From JADJNW01 sp964523725 (GTDB lineage: Bacteria > Bacteroidota > Bacteroidia > Chitinophagales > Saprospiraceae), in the NCBI GenBank assembly GCA_964523725.1, contig CAZGAU010000002.1:1-64000 (forward strand): a stretch of DNA of 64,000 nt, in the 5' to 3' direction. Both the position numbers and the translations under genes were made by a program. How positions within the stretch are numbered: position 1 is the first letter of the stretch; each line of letters begins with the position of its first letter. This document shows, piece by piece, positions 1-9,362 of this stretch. The notes under the pieces were generated by a model, which worked only from the letters and a program-made list of their open reading frames with translations, made no database searches and was not told the DNA's origin.

Positions 1-203
1 TATTTTGCATCGGCATATGGCGCTTTTCCCTCTGTGTGCAACTGGTAAATTTCAACATCGCGCAGTTCGTTGCCTCTGTTCGCGAGTGCCTGCGCGAGTT
101 TTTGCGGGGCCGCAGCAGCGCTGTGCATAAAGACTTTATCCCCGGATTTTATAATAGATACGGCTTCTTCAGGAGAAACGGGTGAATAACTTTTTTTGCT
201 CAT
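1..203 (-). CDS. Acetyl-CoA hydrolase/transferase family protein, N-terminal fragment
   Basis: The gene runs off the left edge, so only the first 67 codons are visible, starting at the ATG on the minus strand at 203. The visible protein starts MSKKSYSPVSPEEAV and continues with an IIKSGDKVFMHSAAAAPQ stretch. This matches the opening of the acetyl-CoA hydrolase / 4-hydroxybutyrate CoA-transferase family, where an SPEEAV-I-SGD-VF segment leads into the first alpha/beta domain. Such enzymes move CoA between acyl groups in the cytosol. The catalytic Glu lies in the missing part, so the substrate cannot be judged. The family call is inferred from the N-terminus only. Confidence 0.72.
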   Translation of the reverse strand, partial: MSKKSYSPVSPEEAVSIIKSGDKVFMHSAAAAPQKLAQALANRGNELRDVEIYQLHTEGKAPYADAK

Positions 204-312
204 GGTTGTCAATCGTTTTTTTACGGTTCAAAATTAGGAATCTCAGGGAGGTATTGTAAAAGACAAAACTCATTGTCCGAACTGACAAATGTTAGTGTAA
301 AAATTACAACTT

Positions 313-729
313 CTACATCACCAGAGGTTTAATGATAATATCTACGCGGCGATTGCGGAGTTTGCCCTCCCAGGTGCGGTTATCGTAGATTGGGCTTTCC
401 TCGCCAAAGTCAGCGATATCGATAATTTCCTCGGGAATTCCTTTTTTTAATAATTGCTGAAAAGCTGCCTCGCTCCGATGACGGGAAAGTATTTTATTAT
501 ATTCGATACTACCGATATTATCTGTATGGCTATGAATACTTATTTCATGTGTTTCGATATTGGGAATACCGTCAAGCCATTCGTATAATTCCTCAATCTG
601 CTCTTGATCAATATAATAGCTGCCGCCGCCAAAATAAATACTGAAAATATGATAAGACTTCTCTTCAGTTTGCGCCAGTAAAGTAGTAGAGGTTGACAAT
701 AACAGGAAAAAAAGAGTATTTCTTAACAT
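313..729 (-). CDS. Small secreted OmpA-like domain protein
   Basis: This 138-aa protein has a signal peptide (about residues 1-19, ending TTLLAQ) followed directly by one OmpA C-terminal-like domain. The peptidoglycan-binding pattern is recognisable: SHTDNIGS at 67-74 with Asp70, then YNKILSRHR with Arg85, and a closing RNRRVDI near residue 130. Domains of this type bind the diaminopimelate stem peptide in the periplasm. There is no lipobox and no beta-barrel, so it is a minimal, possibly soluble, periplasmic wall-binding protein. It ends just before the KMO gene on the same strand, but a 35-base gap leaves co-transcription open. Confidence 0.8.
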   Translation of the reverse strand: MLRNTLFFLLLSTSTTLLAQTEEKSYHIFSIYFGGGSYYIDQEQIEELYEWLDGIPNIETHEISIHSHTDNIGSIEYNKILSRHRSEAAFQQLLKKGIPEEIIDIADFGEESPIYDNRTWEGKLRNRRVDIIIKPLVM

Positions 730-764
730 GGGTCGGGAGATTTTTAGGTTTTGAAAAAAAGTTG

Positions 765-2126
765 CTACCCCGAGCGCATGGCCCAGGTTTCAAAGACTTG
801 CTCTACTTGTGGGTTGTTATGCCAGTTCTGTTCGATAGCAGGTATCGAGAGTATTTTTTCAAAAAGGCGGTTCTGTGCGTTTACTTCGGCGAGGGCTTCA
901 CTGTATGGCAGATGACTAAAAGTCACCATCGAATAAACAGGTAAGAATTGCTCGGGATACTTTTTAGCTAAATATGCTTCAATCTGCTTGCGCAACAAAA
1001 ACTGCGGATCGGCAACCAAATCGCGCATTTCTACAAAGTTCTGTAAAGCCAGGTCTGCAATAGCATTGGCGTCTTTGACACGGGTTTCGTTAAAAACTTC
1101 CATAATTTGCATCCAGTCATCATCGTAGGCTTCCATCAAACTATCTAGTATAGTGCAATCTTCAAACCCGGCATTCATACCTTGACCAAAGAACGGCACA
1201 ATCGCGTGCGAGGCGTCGCCCAACAACAGCACTTTATGCTTATAGTGCCAGGGATTGCAACGAATCGTAACGAGCGAAGAAGTTGGATTTTGCTTAAAAT
1301 CTTCCAGTAAATCAGGCATCCGCGGAATCGCATCCGCGAAATATTTTTCAAAAAAAGCCAGGATTTGCGCATCGGTTTGCAAATGCTCAAAAGAATCGGC
1401 TCCGCCTTCAAAAGGCAGGAACAAGGTACAGGTAAAACTTCCATCCACATTAGGCAGAGCGATCAGCATAAACCTCCCGCGCGGCCAGATGTGCAGGGCA
1501 TTTTTATCCATGCGGTGCGAGCCGTCGGCATTGGGCGGTATGCTTAATTCTTTATAACCGTAATCCAGATAAGACTGCGAATAATTGAAGCGATTGTTTT
1601 TTTGCATGCTGTTGCGAACCGCCGAAAAAGCTCCGTCGGCGCCAAAGATTAGTGGAGATTGGACGATGTTGATCTCGCCGGTCTGGTTATGTTCAAATTT
1701 TACGGTATTGGTATCCAAATCCACGCCGCGGCAGCGCTGGTCAAAACACAATTGCACCTTGTCAAAACTATCAGCAATATTGAGCAATTCAAGATTCAAA
1801 CCACCCCTCGATACAGAAAAAATCGCCTGCCCTTCCTTGCCGTAAGCCTGAAATGCCAGATCTCCGTCGATGTTGTGCATCATGCGGCCATACATAGGGA
1901 TGGCAACGGACTCAATTTTGCTTTTAATATCAGCTTTTTCCAACGCTTTCCAGCCGCGATCACTCATAGCGAGATTGATGGAACGACCTCCAATGAAGCC
2001 CGCTTTGCGCATGTCGCTGCGCCCTTCGTACAACTGCACTTCGTAGCCGCGCTTGGCCAGAAAAATCGACCAGAGCGATCCGACCAGGCCAGCACCCACA
2101 ACCAATGCTTTTTTATCTTTCGCCAT
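765..2126 (-). CDS. kmo: Kynurenine 3-monooxygenase (FAD-dependent)
   Basis: Converts L-kynurenine to 3-hydroxykynurenine with NADPH and O2 in tryptophan degradation. The 453-aa protein begins MAKDKKALVV and shows the FAD-binding GAGLVG at residues 11-16, the RSINLAMSDRG segment typical of KMO, GADGAFSAVR in the middle and LLLGDASHAIVPFFGQGMN, the second FAD motif, near residue 300. An in-frame ATG at 2186 would add 20 residues and overlap the upstream gene's end. I prefer 2126 because the dinucleotide-binding fold then starts at the usual distance. The reading frame upstream on the same strand is the membrane protein at 2164-2889, so the two are probably co-transcribed. Confidence 0.93.
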   Translation of the reverse strand: MAKDKKALVVGAGLVGSLWSIFLAKRGYEVQLYEGRSDMRKAGFIGGRSINLAMSDRGWKALEKADIKSKIESVAIPMYGRMMHNIDGDLAFQAYGKEGQAIFSVSRGGLNLELLNIADSFDKVQLCFDQRCRGVDLDTNTVKFEHNQTGEINIVQSPLIFGADGAFSAVRNSMQKNNRFNYSQSYLDYGYKELSIPPNADGSHRMDKNALHIWPRGRFMLIALPNVDGSFTCTLFLPFEGGADSFEHLQTDAQILAFFEKYFADAIPRMPDLLEDFKQNPTSSLVTIRCNPWHYKHKVLLLGDASHAIVPFFGQGMNAGFEDCTILDSLMEAYDDDWMQIMEVFNETRVKDANAIADLALQNFVEMRDLVADPQFLLRKQIEAYLAKKYPEQFLPVYSMVTFSHLPYSEALAEVNAQNRLFEKILSIPAIEQNWHNNPQVEQVFETWAMRSG

Positions 2127-2163
2127 AGCTTTACTCCCGGCAGATGAACCTGCCTGTATATTT

Positions 2164-2889
2164 TTAAAAAATAAATCGCAATGCAATTATCTGTGATAGA
2201 AAGCCCACCAGATATCCACCATATAAATCTGTTGGTGAATAGTTATACAACACCTGACGTGCCGTACCTACCAGCCCTGCGAGCAAAACAGCGATCACCA
2301 GCACTGTGTTCATGGTCAGATTCCAGTTTCCAAAAGTAAAAGTATCATAACTGAAAAACAGCATCGTGACAATGACCATACCCAACAATGAACCCATGCC
2401 TACCGTATGAATACTGATCCTGGAAAAAATATTGATAAAAAAAGCCAGAAACAAGGCAATTGTAGCGCCCAGCATAAACGAGGTATAAGCCGTCGGTATT
2501 TGCGAACCACCGTAGAAATTGCGAAACATCCACAAGTAAAAAATACCTGTGATAATATACGGTCCTATCCGTTCTTTACTGTCCCGCATCGAAAAAGAAG
2601 AAATTAGGCCCGTGGTGCGCAGCATCGAAATAGCTACCATGGGTATGAAAAATGTAGATAGAAAAATGCGCAACAGCAACAGCACACTGAGCCGGTCACC
2701 CAGACTACTAATACCAAATAAATAAGGATTCACAATAATCAGCAATGCCAGCATGTAAGTCGGCATCAACAGTGGGTGGAAAAGCACAGAAATGAGTCTC
2801 GCCACGATTCTCAGCGCCACTTTTTGGGGTGTAGGTTTGGATTCAAGAGTGGAAGCTTCTGCTTTGATATCGGTTGTTGATTCGTTCAT
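2164..2889 (-). CDS. Conserved integral membrane protein, PAP2-like fold possible
   Basis: A 241-aa protein with a short charged N-terminus (residues 1-25) and about six hydrophobic segments. The HPLLMPTYM stretch after the first segment and the closing NYSPTDLYGGYLVGF resemble Bacteroidota membrane proteins often filed near PA-phosphatases. The His and Arg residues of a catalytic PAP2 triad are not clearly present, so activity is doubtful. Its start codon overlaps the stop of the adenine deaminase gene (ATGA), which indicates translational coupling in one minus-strand unit with ade upstream and kmo downstream. The function is unknown. Confidence 0.7.
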   Translation of the reverse strand: MNESTTDIKAEASTLESKPTPQKVALRIVARLISVLFHPLLMPTYMLALLIIVNPYLFGISSLGDRLSVLLLLRIFLSTFFIPMVAISMLRTTGLISSFSMRDSKERIGPYIITGIFYLWMFRNFYGGSQIPTAYTSFMLGATIALFLAFFINIFSRISIHTVGMGSLLGMVIVTMLFFSYDTFTFGNWNLTMNTVLVIAVLLAGLVGTARQVLYNYSPTDLYGGYLVGFLSQIIALRFIF

Positions 2890-4508
2890 ATAAATAAATT
2901 GGTAAACTCAAATTTCTTGCCATCAAAAAGCCCTTTGTCGCTCAGCTTCAACTTAGGAATGACAAGCAAAGCCATAAATGATAACGTCATAAAAGGGGCA
3001 GAAAGCTGACTGCCCAGTTCTTTTTTTACAAAAGTATCAATTTCAGCGTATTGCTGTGCCACTTTGTAACCATCTTCGTTGGTCATAATGCCCGCCACCG
3101 GCAGCGGAAGCACTTTTGTTTCATTGTTTCCAACCGCAGAAATGCCGCCCTTATTGCGAATGATCGCGTTCACCGCTTCGCAAAGCGCTTCATCATCCAC
3201 GCCTACGGCAATAACATTATGCGAATCGTGCCCGACGCAGGAGGCAATCGCTCCTTGCTTTAGTCCAAAACCGTGAATAAAAGCAATAACCGGCGGTTCG
3301 TTGGTATAACGATTTACCACAGTGATTTTTAAAATATCCTTTTGCAAATTGGATTTTGCCAAGCCATTTTCAGAATAAACTTCGGCAATAAAACTGCTGG
3401 TTACAATAGCGCCGTCGATGGCTTTGATCACATGAACCTCGTCCGTTTCTTTTTCCAAAACAAAATTTGCCGGCACTTTCGGGCTGGCGTAGAAATTATT
3501 AATAACTTCAGCACCTACATGTGGAATAAGGGTTTTGCCGTTTTCTGCCACTAAATTTCCATTGATATAAGTGGCTTTTATTTTAAAATCGCGCAAATCA
3601 TCGGTCACAATGAAATCCGCCGGATCACCCGGCTGTAAAAGCCCGACGTCCAAGCCGTAATGCTTTACCGGGTTGGCACAAGCCGCTTGTAAAACATCAA
3701 ATAAATCGTAGTCTTTTTTCACGGCCCGGCTCACCAGTTGATTGATATGCCCCAGGATCAGGTCATCAGGATGTTTGTCATCCGAGCAAAACATAATTTG
3801 GTCGGCGTGTTGCTCCAGAAGCGGAATCAGTTCTTCAAAATTTTTCGCCGCACTTCCTTCCCGGATGAGGATTTTCATACCATAACGCAGCTTATCCTGG
3901 GCTTCTTCCAGCTTAAAACACTCATGATCAGTGCTAATGCCAGCTTCGATGTAGCAGCGGGCTTCATCTCCTCGGAGTCCGGGAGCGTGACCGTCGATTG
4001 GCTTACCCAGGCTATTTGCAATCTCTATTTTTGCGTGTACTTCTGGGTCTTTATACAATACTCCGGGATAATTCATCATTTCCGCCAGGTATTTGATATC
4101 TGGATTTTGTAGCAAGGCTTCGACTCCTTTTGCATCGATCGCCGCACCAGCTGTTTCAAAAACCGTAGCCGGCACGCAGGATGGCGCTCCAAAATTGAAT
4201 TTAAACGATGTCTTTTTACCATTGGCAATCATGTATTGTACACCTTCGATGCCCATCACATTGGCTATTTCATGCGGATCGGAAACCGTAGCCACCGTAC
4301 CATGTACCACCGCCAGCCGTGCAAATTCGGAAGGCACCAGCATAGAACTTTCCACATGGACGTGCGAATCGACAAACCCTGGCAGGATATAGTCCTCACT
4401 CTCACCTTTGATACGCTCGATTTTTCGGATTTTCCCCCTTTCAACAGTAACTACTCCGAAGAAAGTTTCGCGCCGAAGCACATCAATGATATTACCACGT
4501 ATAGTCAT
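2886..4508 (-). CDS. ade: Adenine deaminase
   Basis: Hydrolyses adenine to hypoxanthine and ammonia in purine salvage. The 540-aa length is normal for this amidohydrolase subfamily. The metal-binding motif reads GFVDSHVHVESSML at about residues 44-57, followed by HGTVATVSDPHEIANVMG, and a later DHECFKLEEA and FCSDDKHPDDL carry further metal and substrate ligands. The C-terminal adenine deaminase domain contains ASCVGHDSHNVIAVG. It is the first gene of a minus-strand unit with the membrane protein and kmo. The divergent MscS gene starts 38 bases away, so both promoters share the short gap 4509-4546. Confidence 0.95.
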   Translation of the reverse strand: MTIRGNIIDVLRRETFFGVVTVERGKIRKIERIKGESEDYILPGFVDSHVHVESSMLVPSEFARLAVVHGTVATVSDPHEIANVMGIEGVQYMIANGKKTSFKFNFGAPSCVPATVFETAGAAIDAKGVEALLQNPDIKYLAEMMNYPGVLYKDPEVHAKIEIANSLGKPIDGHAPGLRGDEARCYIEAGISTDHECFKLEEAQDKLRYGMKILIREGSAAKNFEELIPLLEQHADQIMFCSDDKHPDDLILGHINQLVSRAVKKDYDLFDVLQAACANPVKHYGLDVGLLQPGDPADFIVTDDLRDFKIKATYINGNLVAENGKTLIPHVGAEVINNFYASPKVPANFVLEKETDEVHVIKAIDGAIVTSSFIAEVYSENGLAKSNLQKDILKITVVNRYTNEPPVIAFIHGFGLKQGAIASCVGHDSHNVIAVGVDDEALCEAVNAIIRNKGGISAVGNNETKVLPLPVAGIMTNEDGYKVAQQYAEIDTFVKKELGSQLSAPFMTLSFMALLVIPKLKLSDKGLFDGKKFEFTNLFI

Positions 4509-4546
4509 AGTGAAAAATTTGTATTTTTAGGCAAAGCATTCCTTAT

Positions 4547-5920
4547 ATGAACCTCAACGATTTGCTCGAAAATATACTCTTTAGCTTTGGAGATTACAAT
4601 ATAACGGTCGGAAATATTCTGGCGTCCTTAGGTTCGGTCGCAGGATCACTTTTATTTTATGTTTTGTTACATCGTCGTTTGCTGCCTGTTTTTTTTAAAA
4701 ATGAGGAGGTCGCGGAAGATGCCCAACAAAAGATCAACGGGCTGGTGGGGTTTTGTCTGTTGCTTTTGGCGGTTATCGGTATTATCGTGGGAATGGATAT
4801 TGACCTGCTATTATTTTCCAATGAAAATGTGTCTATTAATATCTCCAACGTGCTACTGGCGTTTTTTTTCTGGCAAAGTGCCCGGCTTTTTGACATTCTG
4901 ATCTCCAAAACGATTATTCATAATTACTACGAAACCCGAAAGCGGGACGAGTCGCGGCGATTTAAAGTAAGCAACGACTCCCGGGAAGGCACGCACCGCA
5001 TGGTGCAATATGTAGTGTATGTATTGGCATTACTGCTGATTGTTAAAATATTTCAGCTCAATTTTGTCCTTTATACCTTTGAAGTTAAAAATACGCTTTA
5101 CCGGATTACTGTATCAAATTTATTGATAGCTCTGCTCATTGTCCTCGTGGCACGGCTGTTTATCTGGATTTTCACCAAAATTGTACTGCACCGCTATTAT
5201 CAGAAAAAGAAAATTGATATTGGTTCGCAATACGCAGTGAATCAATTGCTGAGTTATTTTGTGTATCTCCTGGCAATTTTGCTGGCGATTCAGAGTCTGG
5301 GCTTCAATCTGGTACTCATTTGGGGTGGTTTGGCGGCATTATTGCTAGGTATAGGTTTGGGCTTGCAGCAGATTTTCAGCGACCTGGTTTCAGGACTGAT
5401 TTTGTTATTTGAACGGACAATCGAAGTCGGAGACATTGTAGTGATCGGCGAGGAAGTATGCGTCGTGAAAAGAATTGGCTTGCGCACCTCCAAGGTACAA
5501 ACCCGGAATAATATGACCATCATCCTGCCCAATTCGAGGCTCATCATAGAAAAAGTAACCAATTGGAGTCATGATGATCGTGTAGCACGTTTCAATGTAA
5601 ATGTAGGTGTGGCCTATGGCTCGAATACAGAGCTAGTAAAAAACCTCCTGATAGAAGTGGCTACCAAGCATCCGAAAATCATGAAAGCCCCAAAGCCGTT
5701 TGTATGGTTTGCTGATTTTGGCAACTCCTCGCTGGATTTTGAATTATATTTCTGGTCAAGTGAGCTATTTCCTATCGAACATGTGAAAAGCGAGCTCCGC
5801 TTCGAAATTGACAGGGTTTTCCGCGAGCACAATGTGACTATCCCGTTCCCGCAGCGCGATGTTTGGTTCAGAAACCCAATGCCGGGAGATGACGTAGAAA
5901 AAGGAAACGGTGAGCAATAG
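4547..5920 (+). CDS. MscS-family mechanosensitive ion channel
   Basis: A 457-aa inner-membrane protein that should open under membrane tension to release solutes during hypo-osmotic shock. Four or five hydrophobic segments occupy the first 270 residues, which is more than the three of E. coli MscS. The pore-lining helix is visible as the Gly/Ala-rich GGLAALLLGIGLGLQQIF near residue 265, followed by the beta domain with FERTIEVGDIVVIGE and the NNMTIILPNSRLI segment of the MscS signature. The C-terminal alpha/beta domain ends in a short charged tail. It stands alone on the plus strand between two minus-strand genes. Confidence 0.92.
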   Translation: MNLNDLLENILFSFGDYNITVGNILASLGSVAGSLLFYVLLHRRLLPVFFKNEEVAEDAQQKINGLVGFCLLLLAVIGIIVGMDIDLLLFSNENVSINISNVLLAFFFWQSARLFDILISKTIIHNYYETRKRDESRRFKVSNDSREGTHRMVQYVVYVLALLLIVKIFQLNFVLYTFEVKNTLYRITVSNLLIALLIVLVARLFIWIFTKIVLHRYYQKKKIDIGSQYAVNQLLSYFVYLLAILLAIQSLGFNLVLIWGGLAALLLGIGLGLQQIFSDLVSGLILLFERTIEVGDIVVIGEEVCVVKRIGLRTSKVQTRNNMTIILPNSRLIIEKVTNWSHDDRVARFNVNVGVAYGSNTELVKNLLIEVATKHPKIMKAPKPFVWFADFGNSSLDFELYFWSSELFPIEHVKSELRFEIDRVFREHNVTIPFPQRDVWFRNPMPGDDVEKGNGEQ

Positions 5921-5923
5921 GCT

Positions 5924-5992
5924 GTTTTCAGTTGGCAGTAAACGGTTATTAAAAAATGAGTAACCTAACCACCTTCTGCCAACTGTGAAAAC
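5924..5992. repeat. Long inverted repeat between convergent genes
   Basis: GTTTTCAGTTGGCAG at 5924-5938 pairs with CTGCCAACTGTGAAAAC at 5976-5992 apart from a 2-base insertion. It lies between the convergent MscS and M48 genes. Its position fits a bidirectional terminator or mRNA 3'-end stabiliser. The AGTTGGCAG core resembles short intergenic repeats often seen in Bacteroidota, which is recollection and not checked here. Confidence 0.6.
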
Positions 5993-5998
5993 TGCAAT

Positions 5999-6799
5999 CT
6001 ATTTAATCAAACGCTTGATCCGGCTATATTCCGTTTCATTTCTTTTATCGCCACGGCAGCCCAGTTCCTGTGCTTTTTGATTTATTTTTTCAACACGATT
6101 GCCCGGATTGGGGTGCGTGCTTAAAAATTCCGGAGGCGTAGCCTGTCCTTCCATTTTCTCAAAGAAACCGGCGGCACCGGTTGCATTATATCCCGTTTCG
6201 CAAAGGTAAATCACTGAATGCTCATCGGCTTCGGTTTCATGACCCCGGCTAAACTTCAGAGAAATCAAACCCAGCGCAATTTGCTCCAGCATGCCCGGAT
6301 TGGCATTGCCCGTTACTACGGAAGTCAGCGCAGCGATACCATATACTTGTGTCATCTGACGGGTGGAGTGACGCAATGCAGCGTGCGCGATTTCGTGCCC
6401 CATTACACCTGCAAGCTGATCTTCAGAATCCAGGAACTTGATAATACCGGTATACACATAAATAAAACCTCCTGGCGTACAGAATGCGTTCAGCGTATTG
6501 GGGTCGTCAATAATTTTAACCTCCCAGACGAATTCGTCTTTGTAACCGACTTTTCCGGTGTTCAGAATTTTGTTGGTAATTCCCCTTATGTAGTGGTATA
6601 GTTCTTCATTGCCTCTTTCAGGCAACACAGGAAATTGTTTCGGATCGGCTGCGATTTGCTCTTCGGTTTGCTTGCCCAGTTCAATGTCCTGTTCTACGGT
6701 AAACAGGTTAAATCCGCCGCCTTTACCGGCACCACAACCTGCAAAATAAACCGTACTGGAGGTAACAACAAGGATAAATAGCCATTTTTTAATACGCAT
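5999..6799 (-). CDS. M48-family metalloprotease, lipoprotein
   Basis: A 266-aa zinc peptidase of the BepA/LoiP type, expected at the outer or inner membrane facing the periplasm in envelope-protein quality control. The signal peptide ends in a lipobox-like FAGC with Cys22. The zinc motif HEIAH is at residues 135-139 inside GVMGHEIAHAALRHS, and the third ligand is the Glu of HETEADEHS about 55 residues later. The protein lacks the C-terminal TPR domain of E. coli BepA. It converges on the MscS gene and has a 67-base gap to hutH. Confidence 0.92.
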   Translation of the reverse strand: MRIKKWLFILVVTSSTVYFAGCGAGKGGGFNLFTVEQDIELGKQTEEQIAADPKQFPVLPERGNEELYHYIRGITNKILNTGKVGYKDEFVWEVKIIDDPNTLNAFCTPGGFIYVYTGIIKFLDSEDQLAGVMGHEIAHAALRHSTRQMTQVYGIAALTSVVTGNANPGMLEQIALGLISLKFSRGHETEADEHSVIYLCETGYNATGAAGFFEKMEGQATPPEFLSTHPNPGNRVEKINQKAQELGCRGDKRNETEYSRIKRLIK

Positions 6800-6866
6800 A
6801 GCTTTTATTGGTTTGAAGTTTAAGGTTCAACGTTTGAAGTTACAAACGCTTCGATTTTTCAAAATG

Positions 6867-8369
6867 TTACATCCATTCTGCTTGGTAAGCTTTTTTTAAG
6901 AAAGCTACCGTGGCATTCATATCAGTGCTCAATACCCGATCTTCCTCAAGTTTTGAGACGTGATTTCTATAATTGGTCACAATTTTTTCTAAACCTGGTG
7001 AAGAATGCATTGGTCGCCGGAACTCCAGCGCTTGCGCGGCTGTCATAAATTCTATCGCCAATAATCGCTCCAGATTTTGTACCACTTTATAACATTTTGT
7101 TCCGGCATTAGCAGCCATGCTCACGTGATCCTCTTGCCCATTACTCGACACAATTGAATCAACAGAAGCGGGCGTACAAAGTTGTTTGTTTTGGCTCACC
7201 ATCGATGCGGCGGTGTATTGAGGAATCATTAAACCCGAGTGCATCCCTGGATATTTGGTCAAAAACGGCGGCAATCCGCGCGAACCAGAGATCAACTGGT
7301 AGGTGCGCCGCTCCGAAATATTACCTAACTCTGCCAATGCAATTGCCAGATAATCCAATGCCAACGCCAATGGTTGTGCGTGAAAATTTCCTCCAGATAG
7401 AATTGCATCTTCCTCCGGAAAAATGTTGGGGTTATCGGTAACAGAATTGATCTCCGTAAGCACGATTTCCTGTACATGTGCAATTGCATCCCAGCTCGCA
7501 CCGTGCACCTGGGGTACGCAACGAAACGCATAAGGATCCTGCACATGCTCTTTGGGTTGAGTTGCCAGTGTACTGTTTGCCCTTAGTTTTCGAATTTTTT
7601 CAGCCGTTTTTACCTGCCCTGCGTGCGGTCGGATGCGCTGGATTTTTTCATCAAACGGCGATTCATGACAATCGAAAGCATCCAAAGAAATAGCTGCGCA
7701 AATATTCGCCAGTTCGTACAATCGATGTGCTTCCAGCAAACACCACAAGGCATAGGCGGTTGAAAACTGGGTCCCGTTCAAAAGTGCAATGGCTTCCTTG
7801 GATTGAAACCGTAGCGGCTGTATTTGCAGATCACGCAGCAGTTCACTCGTTTGATGTTTTTTGCCATAATACCACACTTCGCCCAAACCAATCAGCGGCA
7901 GACTGAGGTGCGCCAATGGCGCCAGGTCACCCGAGGCACCCAGTGAACCCATTTGATAAAGAACCGGTAGAATGCTGCGGTTAAAATATTCAATCATGCG
8001 ATCTACCAGAGCAAGTCGCACACCGCTGTAGCCATAGTTCAAATTTTGAATTTTCAGGAATAAAATCAGCCGAATAATTTCGGGGGGTACTTCATCACCC
8101 ATCCCGCAAGCGTGTGATTGCACCAGATGGAATTGTAAACGCTCGATCTCGGTTTTGGAAATACGGATATTGCAAAGCGCGCCAAAGCCTGTATTGATGC
8201 CATAAAACGGTGTTTCGCTATCGTTGAGCTTATTTTCCAAATAGGCTCTGCAACTTTTTATCCGGTCGGCACTCTCTTCTGATAAGGCTAGGTGAACGTC
8301 TTCCCCGGCGAGGGTCCGGATTGTCTCCAAATCCAGATATGCCGAGCTAATGTGATGTGTTTGTTTCAT
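6867..8369 (-). CDS. hutH: Histidine ammonia-lyase
   Basis: Removes ammonia from L-histidine to give urocanate. The 500-aa size is standard. The Ala-Ser-Gly triad that forms the MIO electrophile is present in GSLGASGDLAPLAH near residue 145. The selectivity loop reads QSHACG, with the Ser-His pair expected for histidine and not the His-Leu or Phe-Leu of tyrosine or phenylalanine lyases. FYGINTGFGAL near residue 55 is also typical. No urocanase, imidazolonepropionase or formimidoylglutamase gene is adjacent, so the pathway is either scattered or urocanate has another fate. Confidence 0.95.
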   Translation of the reverse strand: MKQTHHISSAYLDLETIRTLAGEDVHLALSEESADRIKSCRAYLENKLNDSETPFYGINTGFGALCNIRISKTEIERLQFHLVQSHACGMGDEVPPEIIRLILFLKIQNLNYGYSGVRLALVDRMIEYFNRSILPVLYQMGSLGASGDLAPLAHLSLPLIGLGEVWYYGKKHQTSELLRDLQIQPLRFQSKEAIALLNGTQFSTAYALWCLLEAHRLYELANICAAISLDAFDCHESPFDEKIQRIRPHAGQVKTAEKIRKLRANSTLATQPKEHVQDPYAFRCVPQVHGASWDAIAHVQEIVLTEINSVTDNPNIFPEEDAILSGGNFHAQPLALALDYLAIALAELGNISERRTYQLISGSRGLPPFLTKYPGMHSGLMIPQYTAASMVSQNKQLCTPASVDSIVSSNGQEDHVSMAANAGTKCYKVVQNLERLLAIEFMTAAQALEFRRPMHSSPGLEKIVTNYRNHVSKLEEDRVLSTDMNATVAFLKKAYQAEWM

Positions 8370-8732
8370 TTAAAGTTGTGTTGAAGTGTAGATGTGTTTA
8401 TGTGTTCAGGAGCGTTTGGTTGAATGGTCAGGGCTTTTCCACCAAAACACCACAGCACAAAACACAACAACACGATTTTAAAAAAGGCGAAGTTAGAAAT
8501 ACCCCTTGGAAGCCAATGAAAATCTACTCCGGAAAATATTCTACTTCGTTAATTTTGACTAAATACTTGGTTAAACTATGGTTAAACAAGTGGCATCTGG
8601 CGTAACAGAAACATTCCGTAAATCGTTAATAAGGAGAATTTTAGATCGTTTTTTGAATTTTTTAACAACTTTCCGGTTTGTGACTTTTTTGCCAAAGAAT
8701 AGTCTCACAAATGAAAGCAAGTGATAAAATTG
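8370..8732. other. Intergenic region between hutH and ompH
   Basis: About 360 bases between the divergent hutH and ompH genes. The left part has a GT-rich run (about 8373-8402) and a complementary AC-rich run (about 8440-8472) that could form an imperfect long hairpin. The rest is AT-rich with several poly-T stretches. I see no credible gene on either strand. The short open frames here have no family features or proper starts. Confidence 0.5.
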
Positions 8733-8740
8733 TAATTTTG
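8733..8740 (+). promoter_or_regulatory. -7 promoter element for first ompH
   Basis: TAATTTTG matches the Bacteroidota TAnnTTTG -7 element and lies 33 bases before the ATG at 8773. No clear -33 TTG was found at the usual distance. Confidence 0.6.
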
Positions 8741-8772
8741 AGAGTTGTTGAACCAAACTAAATCATTGAAAT

Positions 8773-9297
8773 ATGAAATCTACAATCTTTAAGAAAACCC
8801 TGACTGTTTTTGCTTTTGCTATCGCACTCGCCTTTACGGCAAATGCGCAACGTATTGCTTATGTGGATGTGAACAGAATTCTGGAAAGTGTTGCAGAATA
8901 TCAGCAGGCGCAGACCGAACTGGACAATGTAGCGTCCAAATGGCGTCAGGAAATTGCACAAGAATATGATAAAGTGAAAGGTATGTACAACCGTTATCAG
9001 GCTGAGCAAGTCCTTCTAAGTGACGATGCGCGCAAGCAACGCGAGGAAGAGATCATGGAAAAGGAAAAAGCGATCCGTGATATGCAGCGTAATAAGTTTG
9101 GTCCGGAAGGTGAGTTGTTCAAAATGCGCCAGGAACTGGTGCGCCCAATACAGGATAAAATTTACGCTGCCATCGAGTCTTATGCACAGGAGCGTGGCTA
9201 TGATTTTATTTTCGATAAATCGGGCAGCGCCGGGATCATTTTTTCAAATGCTGCTTACGATAAGACCGATGACATCCTGGATCGTTTGAAAAAGTAA
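8773..9297 (+). CDS. OmpH/Skp-family periplasmic chaperone
   Basis: A 174-aa protein with a cleavable signal peptide (residues 1-26, ending FTANAQ) followed by RIAYVDVNRILES, the usual start of mature Skp-like proteins. A highly charged helical stretch (about 45-120) would form the tentacle coiled coils that hold unfolded outer-membrane proteins, and YDFIFDKSGS near the C-terminus is the family's closing strand. Skp delivers outer-membrane proteins to the BAM complex. A second copy follows 65 bases downstream with its own -7 element, so the pair is duplicated but may be separately tuned. Confidence 0.93.
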   Translation: MKSTIFKKTLTVFAFAIALAFTANAQRIAYVDVNRILESVAEYQQAQTELDNVASKWRQEIAQEYDKVKGMYNRYQAEQVLLSDDARKQREEEIMEKEKAIRDMQRNKFGPEGELFKMRQELVRPIQDKIYAAIESYAQERGYDFIFDKSGSAGIIFSNAAYDKTDDILDRLKK

Positions 9298-9319
9298 AGA
9301 AAAATCCCAAGGAAAGCTG

Positions 9320-9327
9320 TAATTTTG
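9320..9327 (+). promoter_or_regulatory. -7 promoter element for second ompH
   Basis: TAATTTTG, identical to the element before the first ompH, is 34 bases before the ATG at 9363. It sits inside the 65-base spacer, so the second gene can be transcribed on its own. Confidence 0.58.
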
Positions 9328-9362
9328 CAGCCGCTATAAAATCTTTTAATCAATCTTTAGTA

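Noticed and set aside
8571..8756. 61-codon minus-strand frame between hutH and ompH
   Set aside because: AT-rich basic peptide without features that overlaps the ompH promoter.
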